Under the pieces are notes generated by a model. The model was not told the DNA's origin, ran no database searches, and saw only the letters and a list, made by a program, of their open reading frames with translations. The position numbers were made by a program, and so were the translations under genes. A stretch of DNA of 13,871 nucleotides, from the NCBI GenBank assembly GCA_934255485.1, contig CAKQOG010000044.1, positions 1 through 13,871 of the forward strand. The letters run 5' to 3'. The DNA is from an uncultured Prevotellamassilia sp. (GTDB lineage Bacteria; Bacteroidota; Bacteroidia; Bacteroidales; Bacteroidaceae). Positions within the stretch are counted from its first letter, which is position 1. Every line of letters begins with the position of its first letter. Below, piece after piece: positions 1-4,840 of the stretch.

Positions 1-3
1 GTG

Positions 4-35
4 CAAAAGTACGGGGTTTTTCTGATATGACCAAA
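4..35 (-). promoter_or_regulatory. Leftward promoter for a gene beyond the left edge
   Basis: Read on the minus strand, TTTG (35-32) is followed by a 20-bp spacer and then TACTTTTG (11-4). This matches the Bacteroidota primary promoter layout of a -33 TTTG and a -7 TAnnTTTG. Transcription would start at or beyond the left edge, so the gene it serves lies outside the window. The match is seen in the sequence; promoter activity is inferred. Confidence 0.6.
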
Positions 36-397
36 TGTTTTTTGAATAAATTTTTGAGAAATTTTTAGAAGATTTACTCAAATGATTGATAATCAGTGAG
101 AAATGTGTGATAAAAATTTTTCAATATTTTTGGAGATATTTTAGGGGATGATGATTTTGGGAGGTTTGGGGGCATGAATTATCATGATTGGGGGATGATT
201 TATTTTAGGGAAAGGCGCTGCGTGCGGAAAGGGAGACAGTGATATTTGGCCATGTCGCATCGACGATGTGTTAGACACACATCACTTCTCAATGATATAA
301 CGCTCTATGTACCCAAAGACATGCTTAGCAAATACAAGCACAGCATATGACAACGATTTAGGCATATAGAGGCAATAAAAGATGAATAGCTACCCCC
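36..397. other. Intergenic stretch, G-rich, no gene seen
   Basis: About 360 bp with no convincing reading frame on either strand. Positions 1-130 are very AT-rich. Positions 144-233 carry six runs of three or more G on the plus strand (144-147, 159-161, 168-172, 190-194, 208-210, 231-233). A perfect 7-bp inverted repeat with a 5-nt loop sits at 265-283 (GATGTGT/ACACATC). It lacks a T-run, so it is a poor terminator candidate for the leftward gene pair ending at 398. No RNA gene is recognised. Confidence 0.5.
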
Positions 398-643
398 TTA
401 TAGCATACCCTCTAACACTTCGGTAGCAGAGATGAGGTCTGTATGAAAATGCGAGTGATCGCGAAGAAAGTGATTATTACCATTTGAGAGCAATTGGTAT
501 AATTCGGGGTTCATATCATCAACATAAGAGGAGATGGCATATTCGATATCATCTTTCTGCCAATCGAGTGTAGAATGTGCATAAACACGTTCTTTTTGAT
601 GAAAAAAGCAGTAGGCTGTTTGTATGCTGTCTTTTGTAATCAT
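398..643 (-). CDS. Small conserved hypothetical protein (81 aa)
   Basis: Function not recognised. The 81-residue product is soluble-looking, with no signal peptide or membrane segment. It is rich in aromatic, His and acidic residues, for example FFHQKERVY near the start, DWQKDDIEYAISSYVDDMNPELY in the middle and a His cluster (DHSHFH) near residues 62-67. From memory, similar short uncharacterised proteins with a DWQKDDIEYAI-like core occur in Bacteroides and Prevotella; this could not be checked here. The start ATG at 643-641 overlaps the TGA stop of the upstream DUF4250 gene as ATGA, which suggests translational coupling and one transcript. Stop is TAA at 400-398. It is probably real because of the coupling and the family-like sequence, but nothing indicates its activity. 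Confidence 0.7.
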   Translation of the reverse strand: MITKDSIQTAYCFFHQKERVYAHSTLDWQKDDIEYAISSYVDDMNPELYQLLSNGNNHFLRDHSHFHTDLISATEVLEGML

Positions 644-840
644 TTATTAAAATCTTTAGGACGAAATTGGCGTTGCTCTTGGCTATATACGTATCCATGA
701 GCAGAGAGGCGGTTGATAATGTCTTGAGGATCGCGATTAAAAGCATAGCAGAGCGCTTGCAGAGAGTCAAACTCTTCATCGCGTAATAGCATGTTGATGC
801 TCGAAATCAATATATCAGGATCGTTTGGAAGATAGTCCAT
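640..840 (-). CDS. DUF4250 domain protein (66 aa)
   Basis: A 66-residue protein that resembles the DUF4250 family, small proteins of unknown function. The N-terminus (LPNDPDILISSINMLLRDE) fits that family's LP.DP.iL.s.vN..LRD pattern. The rest looks like a small helical domain, with a segment near residues 28-48 (LQALCYAFNRDPQDIINRLSA) that could be a compact helix-turn-helix-like fold and an aromatic G-Y-x-Y near residues 49-52. No signal peptide or membrane segment. It is the first gene of a leftward pair, and its TGA stop overlaps the next gene's ATG by 4 nt. A TAACTTTG -7 box lies about 34 bp upstream of the ATG, divergent from the mnmA promoter. The family call comes from pattern recall, not a search, and the function is unknown. 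Confidence 0.75.
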   Translation of the reverse strand: MDYLPNDPDILISSINMLLRDEEFDSLQALCYAFNRDPQDIINRLSAHGYVYSQEQRQFRPKDFNK

Positions 841-873
841 AAAGAATAAAATGTGTTGCTATTTATCGTTTTG

Positions 874-881
874 CAAAGTTA
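874..881 (-). promoter_or_regulatory. -7 box for the DUF4250 gene pair
   Basis: The minus strand reads TAACTTTG (881-874), a full match to TAnnTTTG, giving a leader of roughly 25 nt before the ATG at 840. No clear -33 TTTG is seen. It is back to back with the mnmA -7 box about 60 bp away, so the two transcripts diverge from a short shared region. Confidence 0.55.
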
Positions 882-940
882 ATGAAAAGCTCCGAAAGCG
901 GCGAATGTTAACAACTACTCAATAAATGTAAATAAAATTG

Positions 941-948
941 TACCTTTG
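941..948 (+). promoter_or_regulatory. -7 box for mnmA
   Basis: TACCTTTG matches the Bacteroidota -7 consensus TAnnTTTG; no convincing -33 element is visible. The transcript would start near 955, leaving a leader of about 70 nt. That leader contains a small inverted repeat (CGCAT at 967-971, ATGCG at 976-980) of unknown meaning. Confidence 0.5.
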
Positions 949-1025
949 CCAAAAGTTTTGCTTTAGCGCATAACCATGCGTAAAAGAGACATGAAAAAGA
1001 ACTTTGTAGACATTCATTAAGAGAT

Positions 1026-2102
1026 ATGCAAGATAACAAGAAATATTCACTTTTGATTTCGGGTGGTGTAGATAGTGCAGTGGCTTGCCACATGCTATGT
1101 GAGCAAGGCATTAAGCCCGACTTGTTTTATATAAAAATAGGTATGCAAGGCGAAGGTACAAGTTGTAGTGCCGAAGAGGATATAGAACTATCAACACTTA
1201 CAGCTAAGCGCTACGGACTTCACCTCGACATTATCGACCTGCAACAAGAGTATCACGACCGCGTAACAGCCTATGTGGTTGAAAGAGTGAAACGCGGACT
1301 CACGCCCAACCCCGATGTGATGTGCAACCGACTGATTAAGTTTGGTGCCTTTGAAGAAAAAGCTGGCTATGCCTACGACTACATTGCTACAGGACACTAT
1401 GCACAAACTTATCACGACGAAAGCGGACAGCTTTATCTTGCTCCCGCCCCCGACCCTGTGAAAGACCAATCAGACTTTCTTTCGCAACTAACCGACTTGC
1501 AAGCATCTAAACTATGCTTCCCCATAGGCCATTTGCTCAAACACGAAGTGCGCGAGATAGCCGACCGCGAACACCTTGCACCAGCTCACCGCAAAGACAG
1601 CCAAGGCATTTGTTTTTTGGGTAAAATTAACTACAACGACTATTTGCGTCTACTCCTTGGTGAGCGCGAAGGCAACGTGGTTGAGCGCGAAACGGGCAAG
1701 GTTATTGGCAAGCACAAGGGCTACTGGTTCCACACAGTTGGCCAACGCAAGGGACTTGGATTAGGCGGTGGTCCGTGGTTCGTTACAGACAAAGACATTG
1801 AGAAGAATATCGTGTATGTATCGCACACAGATGCGTGCCACGGATTGTATGGAAATGAATTTCACCTAACAGGCTTCCATTTCGTAACAGCCGACCCTTG
1901 GCATGGTGCCGAAGAAACCGACCTTCTATTTAAGATACGCCACACAGAGCGTCCGCGCCCAGGTCACATGGTTCGCCAGCCCGATGGCCGTTTTCTCATC
2001 ACCTCTGAGACGCCTGTTCAGGGCATTGCCCCAGGACAATTTGGCGTGCTCTACACAGCCGATGGCAAGATATGTGCTGGTAGTGGCGAAATAAGATTTT
2101 AA
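1026..2102 (+). CDS. mnmA: tRNA-specific 2-thiouridylase MnmA
   Basis: MnmA (TrmU) is the cytoplasmic ATP-dependent enzyme that thiolates C2 of the wobble uridine U34 in the tRNAs for Lys, Glu and Gln, using sulfur relayed from a cysteine desulfurase. At 358 residues the protein is full length for the family. The PP-loop SGGVDS is at residues 12-17. The first catalytic cysteine is C100 in NPDVMC, and the second, which carries the persulfide, is C196 in DSQGICF. TGHYA (122-126), KDQSDFLSQL (146-155; most family members have Tyr where Asp150 sits) and HTVGQRKGLG (236-245) are further family signatures. The ATG at 1026 puts the PP-loop at its normal distance from the N-terminus. It is transcribed alone, divergent from the DUF4250 pair and convergent with ferritin. 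Confidence 0.96.
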   Translation: MQDNKKYSLLISGGVDSAVACHMLCEQGIKPDLFYIKIGMQGEGTSCSAEEDIELSTLTAKRYGLHLDIIDLQQEYHDRVTAYVVERVKRGLTPNPDVMCNRLIKFGAFEEKAGYAYDYIATGHYAQTYHDESGQLYLAPAPDPVKDQSDFLSQLTDLQASKLCFPIGHLLKHEVREIADREHLAPAHRKDSQGICFLGKINYNDYLRLLLGEREGNVVERETGKVIGKHKGYWFHTVGQRKGLGLGGGPWFVTDKDIEKNIVYVSHTDACHGLYGNEFHLTGFHFVTADPWHGAEETDLLFKIRHTERPRPGHMVRQPDGRFLITSETPVQGIAPGQFGVLYTADGKICAGSGEIRF

Positions 2103-2125
2103 GCACAAAACCTCTGCATACATAC

Positions 2126-2174
2126 ATAAAGGCTTGACAATCGTTCTGAAACAGAACAATTACCAAGCCTTTAT
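2126..2174. terminator. Shared terminator between mnmA and ferritin
   Basis: A perfect 11-bp stem (ATAAAGGCTTG at 2126-2136, CAAGCCTTTAT at 2164-2174) encloses a second perfect 6-bp hairpin (GTTCTG 2143-2148, CAGAAC 2152-2157, loop AAA). It sits between the convergent stops at 2102 and 2206. The arms end in A/T runs on both strands, and an 8-T run follows at 2191-2198 on the plus strand. It fits a bidirectional intrinsic terminator, although the T-run is not immediately adjacent to the stem. Confidence 0.7.
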
Positions 2175-2205
2175 TGTGTCCGTCAGTTGCTTTTTTTTAG
2201 CATAC

Positions 2206-2727
2206 TTATGCCTTAGCTGCAAGCGGAGCTGCTTGTGTGTAAACGCGAGCTGCAAGGTCTTTGTCGAGCATAAACAAGCCGTAACCATTGCCATCGAGCA
2301 TCTTGATGTTGTCGATGATATTTTGAGCATTCTCTTCCTCCTCAACCTGTTCATCAATAAACCATTTAAGCATGCTTTGTGTGGCAAAGTCCACTTCGGT
2401 TTGCGTAAGAGCATAGAGGTTGTTGATAAGACTCGTTACATGTTGCTCGTGCTTGAGCGTTGATTGAAACACGTCGAGTTCAGACTGCCATTCGGTTGGA
2501 ACCTCTGCAATAGGTTTTAGCTCCACTCTGCCACCACGTTGAATAACGTAGTTAAAAAGAATGCGCGCATGGTCTTGCTCTTCGTTAAACTGCACTTCAA
2601 ACCAATTAGCCATGCCTGGTTTGCCTTGCGCTGCACACCATGCAGACATTGAAAGATAAAGGTATGCCGACCAAAATTCAGCATTAATTTGCTCGTTAAG
2701 AGCTTGTTCTATTTTTTTGTTAAGCAT
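2206..2727 (-). CDS. ftnA: Bacterial non-heme ferritin
   Basis: A cytoplasmic iron-storage ferritin, expected to form a 24-mer shell that oxidises Fe(II) and stores it as ferric mineral. The 173-residue product has the full ferroxidase set in E. coli FtnA numbering: E17, E50 and H53 (in EEQDH), E94, Q127 and E130. The segment NEQINAEFWSAYLYLSMSAW (11-30) is typical. The frame is open for 26 codons upstream to an ATG at 2805. The start at 2727 is chosen because it gives the usual MLNKKIEQALNEQ N-terminus, and the upstream residues resemble no ferritin. No matching TAnnTTTG box was found upstream. A palindrome (TGCAA-4-TTGCA, 2784-2797) lies about 57 nt before the start and could be an operator. 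The gene is divergent from hsp20. Confidence 0.95.
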   Translation of the reverse strand: MLNKKIEQALNEQINAEFWSAYLYLSMSAWCAAQGKPGMANWFEVQFNEEQDHARILFNYVIQRGGRVELKPIAEVPTEWQSELDVFQSTLKHEQHVTSLINNLYALTQTEVDFATQSMLKWFIDEQVEEEENAQNIIDNIKMLDGNGYGLFMLDKDLAARVYTQAAPLAAKA

Positions 2728-2783
2728 AATAGTATATGTTATTTTTGACAAAATGTTTCGTTTTAATATAAATATTGTCATTC

Positions 2784-2797
2784 TGCAAGTATTTGCA
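2784..2797. promoter_or_regulatory. Palindrome in the ftn/hsp20 divergent region
   Basis: TGCAA-GTAT-TTGCA is a perfect 5-bp inverted repeat with a 4-bp centre. It sits 57 nt upstream of the ferritin ATG and about 80 bp upstream of the hsp20 -24 element, so it could serve either gene. A second small inverted repeat, TGAC-AAAAA-GTCA, lies at 2831-2843. Both are seen directly, but any regulator is unknown. Confidence 0.3.
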
Positions 2798-2876
2798 TAG
2801 GACAAATTTTCACTATTTGCTTCACTTTACTGACAAAAAGTCAATCTTTATTATTTACAAAAGCCTTTTAAAATAG

Positions 2877-2892
2877 TTGGCACGCGCTTTGC
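2877..2892 (+). promoter_or_regulatory. Sigma-54 (-24/-12) promoter of hsp20
   Basis: The sequence TTGGCACG-CGCT-TTGC matches the sigma-54 consensus TGGCACG-N4-TTGCW at every position up to the final W, which is G here. The invariant GG (2879-2880) and GC (2891-2892) are separated by exactly 10 bp, as sigma-54 requires. Transcription would start near 2904, giving a leader of about 80 nt before the hsp20 ATG. No TAnnTTTG box is seen in this leader. The match is seen directly; use by RpoN is inferred. Confidence 0.72.
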
Positions 2893-2983
2893 GCTCTTTA
2901 GGGTGTTCGCGCTTGAACAACATCGAGTGCAAACATAAGAAATAAACAACTGATAAACAAAAAAATTTAAAACAATATTTACT

Positions 2984-3400
2984 ATGTCAATGCATTATTC
3001 ACAAGATTGGCTTCCTAACGTATTCAACGATTTCTTTGACAACAACTATATGCCACGTGCCAACGCTACAGCTCCTTCAATCAACGTAGCCGAGGACGAA
3101 AAGAGTTATACCATTGAACTTGCTGCTCCTGGCATGACTAAGAGCGACTTCAACATCCATATCGATGACAACGGTGACTTGGTTATCAACATGGAAAAGT
3201 CTAATAAAGATGAAAAGAAGAACAAGAAGTACTTGCGCCGCGAATTTAATTACACTAAATACCAACAAACTTTGGTATTGCCTGAAGATGTAGACAAAAC
3301 TAAGATTGCAGCCGAGGTTAAAGATGGTGTTCTCGAGGTTGAATTGCCTAAGATTGCTCCTTCAGAAACTAAGGTAGCTCATTCTATCGAAGTTAAATAG
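2984..3400 (+). CDS. Hsp20 / alpha-crystallin small heat-shock protein
   Basis: An ATP-independent cytoplasmic holdase that binds unfolding proteins and hands them to DnaK/ClpB. The 138-residue product has the usual build: a short N-terminal arm (WLPNVFNDFFDN, 9-20), an alpha-crystallin domain at about 31-123 (ELAAPGMTKSDFNI at 45-58, lysine-rich loop 72-83, DGVLEVELPK at 114-123), and a C-terminal IxV anchor (IEV, 135-137) for oligomer assembly. Start ATG is at 2984; Met3 is an alternative two codons later. A -24/-12 promoter lies about 90-105 nt upstream, so induction may depend on RpoN and an enhancer-binding activator instead of a heat-shock sigma factor. The gene is monocistronic, closed by the terminator at 3454-3499. 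Confidence 0.95.
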   Translation: MSMHYSQDWLPNVFNDFFDNNYMPRANATAPSINVAEDEKSYTIELAAPGMTKSDFNIHIDDNGDLVINMEKSNKDEKKNKKYLRREFNYTKYQQTLVLPEDVDKTKIAAEVKDGVLEVELPKIAPSETKVAHSIEVK

Positions 3401-3422
3401 AAACTTTATATTGGTAGCTTAA

Positions 3423-3442
3423 TCAGCAAACAAATTTGCTGA
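3423..3442 (+). other. Small hairpin after the hsp20 stop
   Basis: TCAGCAAA (3423-3430) and TTTGCTGA (3435-3442) form a perfect 8-bp stem with a CAAA loop, 22 nt after the hsp20 stop codon. No T-run follows, and a better terminator lies 11 nt downstream. It may protect the mRNA 3' end or form a double hairpin with that terminator. Confidence 0.4.
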
Positions 3443-3453
3443 ACAAGACCAGT

Positions 3454-3499
3454 AGGTTGGCTATACGACCATAAAGATGGGGTATAGCCAACCTTTTTT
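3454..3499 (+). terminator. Intrinsic terminator of hsp20
   Basis: A perfect 13-bp stem (AGGTTGGCTATAC at 3454-3466, complement at 3482-3494) with a 15-nt loop is followed directly by a run of T. It is a textbook Rho-independent terminator and isolates hsp20 from the downstream regulator gene. Confidence 0.88.
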
Positions 3500-3561
3500 G
3501 TTGGTGTAAGATAACAAGTAGACGAACTCTTAGATTATGCTGAATAGTAAAGATTTTTTGC

Positions 3562-3569
3562 TACTTTTG
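3562..3569 (+). promoter_or_regulatory. -7 box for the AraC-type regulator
   Basis: TACTTTTG is a full TAnnTTTG match. The transcript would start near 3576, only about 6 nt before the ATG at 3582. This makes the message almost leaderless and argues against the upstream in-frame ATG at 3537. No clear -33 element is seen. Confidence 0.45.
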
Positions 3570-3581
3570 TATCTTGTAATC

Positions 3582-4001
3582 ATGGAAAAGAACGAACCAG
3601 AACATACTAACACCGCTACTTATTGCAAGAGGTTTAGCCAAGACCGTGCTACAGAATTGTTTGAGATAATTGAGAAACATCTCAGACAAAACAATCGTTA
3701 TCGCAACTCTCATTACACTCAAGCACAATTGGCAGAGGAGCTTAATATTCCGCGAAGATACGTAATAGCAAGCATCTTTAAATGTACGGGGTATAAGTAT
3801 AATCAATTTATTAACCTTATGAGAATGAACAGCGTAATGCGCATGATGCATGCTGCCAACTGCCAACACATGACCATTGAGGATATTGCTTTTATGGCGG
3901 GCTATGCTTCGCGGCAAGGATTTTATATTGCATTTAAACGAATGTATGGTTGCTCACCACATATTTATAGAAAAGGAATTGTGATAAACGCTGAGGAATA
4001 A
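3582..4001 (+). CDS. Stand-alone AraC-type DNA-binding regulator (139 aa)
   Basis: A transcription regulator made almost only of the AraC/XylS DNA-binding domain. The first helix-turn-helix is at about residues 45-66 (YTQAQLAEELNIPRRYVIASI). The second is at about 97-130 and includes IEDIAFMAGYASRQGFYIAFKRMYGCSPHIYR, close to the family signature IaeiA...GF.s.syFsr.FKk..G.sP..yR. The N-terminal 40 residues are too short for a sugar-binding or other sensory domain, so ligand or phosphorelay input must come from elsewhere, or expression level is the signal. The start at 3582 is preferred to 3537 because a -7 box lies between the two and the extra residues are hydrophobic and family-unlike. Targets are unknown; the beta-barrel gene downstream is only a positional candidate. 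Confidence 0.85.
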   Translation: MEKNEPEHTNTATYCKRFSQDRATELFEIIEKHLRQNNRYRNSHYTQAQLAEELNIPRRYVIASIFKCTGYKYNQFINLMRMNSVMRMMHAANCQHMTIEDIAFMAGYASRQGFYIAFKRMYGCSPHIYRKGIVINAEE

Positions 4002-4040
4002 TCTTTATATCATAAAATTAACTAAACCATAGGGCAACAC

Positions 4041-4071
4041 TTTGTGTAATGCATTGCTTGCACTATCTTTG
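4041..4071 (+). promoter_or_regulatory. Upstream promoter (copy 1) for the beta-barrel gene
   Basis: TTTG (4041-4044), a 19-bp spacer and TATCTTTG (4064-4071) match the Bacteroidota -33/-7 consensus well. The -7 box lies inside the first copy of the 41-bp repeat. The expected start is near 4078, giving a leader of about 130 nt that runs through the second promoter copy. Confidence 0.6.
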
Positions 4072-4097
4072 CATAAAATAGGCTGCGGCTCAACAAT
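4057..4097 (+). repeat. 41-bp promoter/leader repeat, copy 1
   Basis: This copy is 39/41 identical to 4126-4166, with a start-to-start distance of 69 bp. The shared unit runs from CTTGCACTATCTTTGCATA (which holds the -7 box) through GGCTGCGGCTC and on to CAAT. The differences are A/G in TAAAATA versus TAAGATA, and A/G in CAACAAT versus CAGCAAT. Confidence 0.85.
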
Positions 4098-4125
4098 ATG
4101 AAAACAAGTTTTCTATTGCATTCAC

Positions 4126-4166
4126 CTTGCACTATCTTTGCATAAGATAGGCTGCGGCTCAGCAAT
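4126..4166 (+). repeat. 41-bp promoter/leader repeat, copy 2
   Basis: Second copy of the unit at 4057-4097. It holds TATCTTTG at 4133-4140 as a second -7 box; the expected -33 site reads TTTC (4110-4113), so it may be weaker. The transcript from here would begin around AGGCTGCGGCTCAGC, where GCTG/CAGC can form a small 5' hairpin that the A in copy 1 breaks. The leader to the ATG at 4210 is about 63 nt. Confidence 0.75.
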
Positions 4167-4209
4167 TTTATTAGAATTAAACTTTATCATTTTTATATTC
4201 TTACATTAC

Positions 4210-4686
4210 ATGAAAAAATACCTTCTATTCTTTTTGTTGTTCATCATAACAGCATCTGCCAATGCACAGTTCTCAAAGGGAACTAAGTATGTTGGTGCTT
4301 CGTTGTCGGGCATCGGATTGTCGTATAGTTCTAATCAGAAGTTCCGTATGGGAGTTGATTTATCTGCTGGTTACTTTGCTGCCGATTGTTTGTTACTACG
4401 CGGCAACGTCACCTACGACCATACCAAAGAGATTGACGATGTGAGCCTTGGTGTAGCAGCTCGCTACTACTTTGACCAATGCGGTGTGTTCCTTGGTGCA
4501 GGTGCCGACTATGTGCACTACACTCCTAATAGCAACGATGTGCAGATACCTATCGAAATTGGTTATGCCTTCTTTATCAATCGCTATATCACCATCGAGC
4601 CTTCTGTTTATTACAAAATGTCGCTCGACTCTTTCTCTGAAAAGAGCACCGTTGGCGCACGCATAGGGCTTGGTTTCTATTTTTAA
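4210..4686 (+). CDS. Small outer-membrane beta-barrel protein
   Basis: A secreted protein of 158 residues, probably a small outer-membrane beta-barrel of the porin-family/OmpA-like beta-barrel type. It has a clear Sec signal peptide (MKKYLLFFLLFIITASANA, cleavage before Gln20). The mature part has alternating polar and hydrophobic strands (for example RMGVDLSAGYF, LLLRGNVTYDH, DDVSLGVAARYYF, CGVFLGAGADYVHY, IPIEIGYAFFI, YITIEPSVYYKM). It ends in GARIGLGFYF, where a terminal Phe preceded by alternating residues is the usual barrel-insertion signal. About eight strands fit. An upstream in-frame ATG at 4138 is rejected because it lies in the repeated promoter unit. Specific function is unknown; the downstream inverted repeat at 4715-4744 may end the transcript. 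Confidence 0.85.
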   Translation: MKKYLLFFLLFIITASANAQFSKGTKYVGASLSGIGLSYSSNQKFRMGVDLSAGYFAADCLLLRGNVTYDHTKEIDDVSLGVAARYYFDQCGVFLGAGADYVHYTPNSNDVQIPIEIGYAFFINRYITIEPSVYYKMSLDSFSEKSTVGARIGLGFYF

Positions 4687-4704
4687 AAGATATTGAGATT
4701 TATG

Positions 4705-4753
4705 CTTATAAGAGTAGGTGTTCAATATTAAATTAAAACACCTATTTATAAGT
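4705..4753. repeat. Inverted pair of the ATAAGTAGGTGT motif, terminator-like
   Basis: A forward copy of the dispersed motif (CTTATAAGAGTAGGTGTTC..., 4705-4730) faces an inverted copy (AACACCTATTTATAAGT, 4737-4753). The core TAGGTGTT (4715-4722) pairs perfectly with AACACCTA (4737-4744), an 8-bp stem with a 14-nt loop followed by TTTATAAG. It could end the beta-barrel transcript weakly. The 12-mer AACACCTATTTA recurs exactly at 8102-8113. Confidence 0.5.
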
Positions 4754-4784
4754 CTCTACACAATATTTATAACACACATTTTAT

Positions 4785-4821
4785 TTGCTCTCTTCGCCCC
4801 CTATATGGGTGAAGAGAGCAA
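4785..4821. other. Strong hairpin just upstream of thiL
   Basis: TTGCTCTCTTC (4785-4795) pairs perfectly with GAAGAGAGCAA (4811-4821). The stem continues with one G-U and three C-G pairs, giving 15 bp and a 7-nt loop, and ends 19 nt before the thiL ATG. No T-run follows on either strand, so it is not a standard terminator. It is either a leader structure acting on thiL or a T-less 3' end for the upstream gene. No TPP-riboswitch signature was found around it. Confidence 0.6.
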
Positions 4822-4840
4822 CTTTCAATTCACTACATAT

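Noticed and set aside
2134..2463. Plus-strand frame opposite the ferritin gene
   Set aside because: It overlaps the terminator and is antisense to conserved ferritin codons; Cys/Leu-rich translation with no family features.
2728..2805. 26-residue N-terminal extension of ferritin
   Set aside because: Ferritins start at MLNKKIE-like sequence, and catalytic residue numbering then matches FtnA exactly. The extension contains the candidate operator instead.
2893..2983. CIRCE/HrcA operator ahead of hsp20
   Set aside because: GAGTGC occurs at about 2925, but there is no TTAGCACTC partner at 9-bp spacing.
4718..4840. 41-residue N-terminal extension of ThiL with a hydrophobic segment
   Set aside because: ThiL is cytoplasmic and normally starts at the MTEISTLGEF position. 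The extension is AT-rich and covers two inverted repeats, so it reads as leader DNA.
4687..4840. TPP riboswitch ahead of thiL
   Set aside because: The conserved CUGAGA and ACCUGAUCUGG-type core elements were looked for and not found; only simple hairpins are present.
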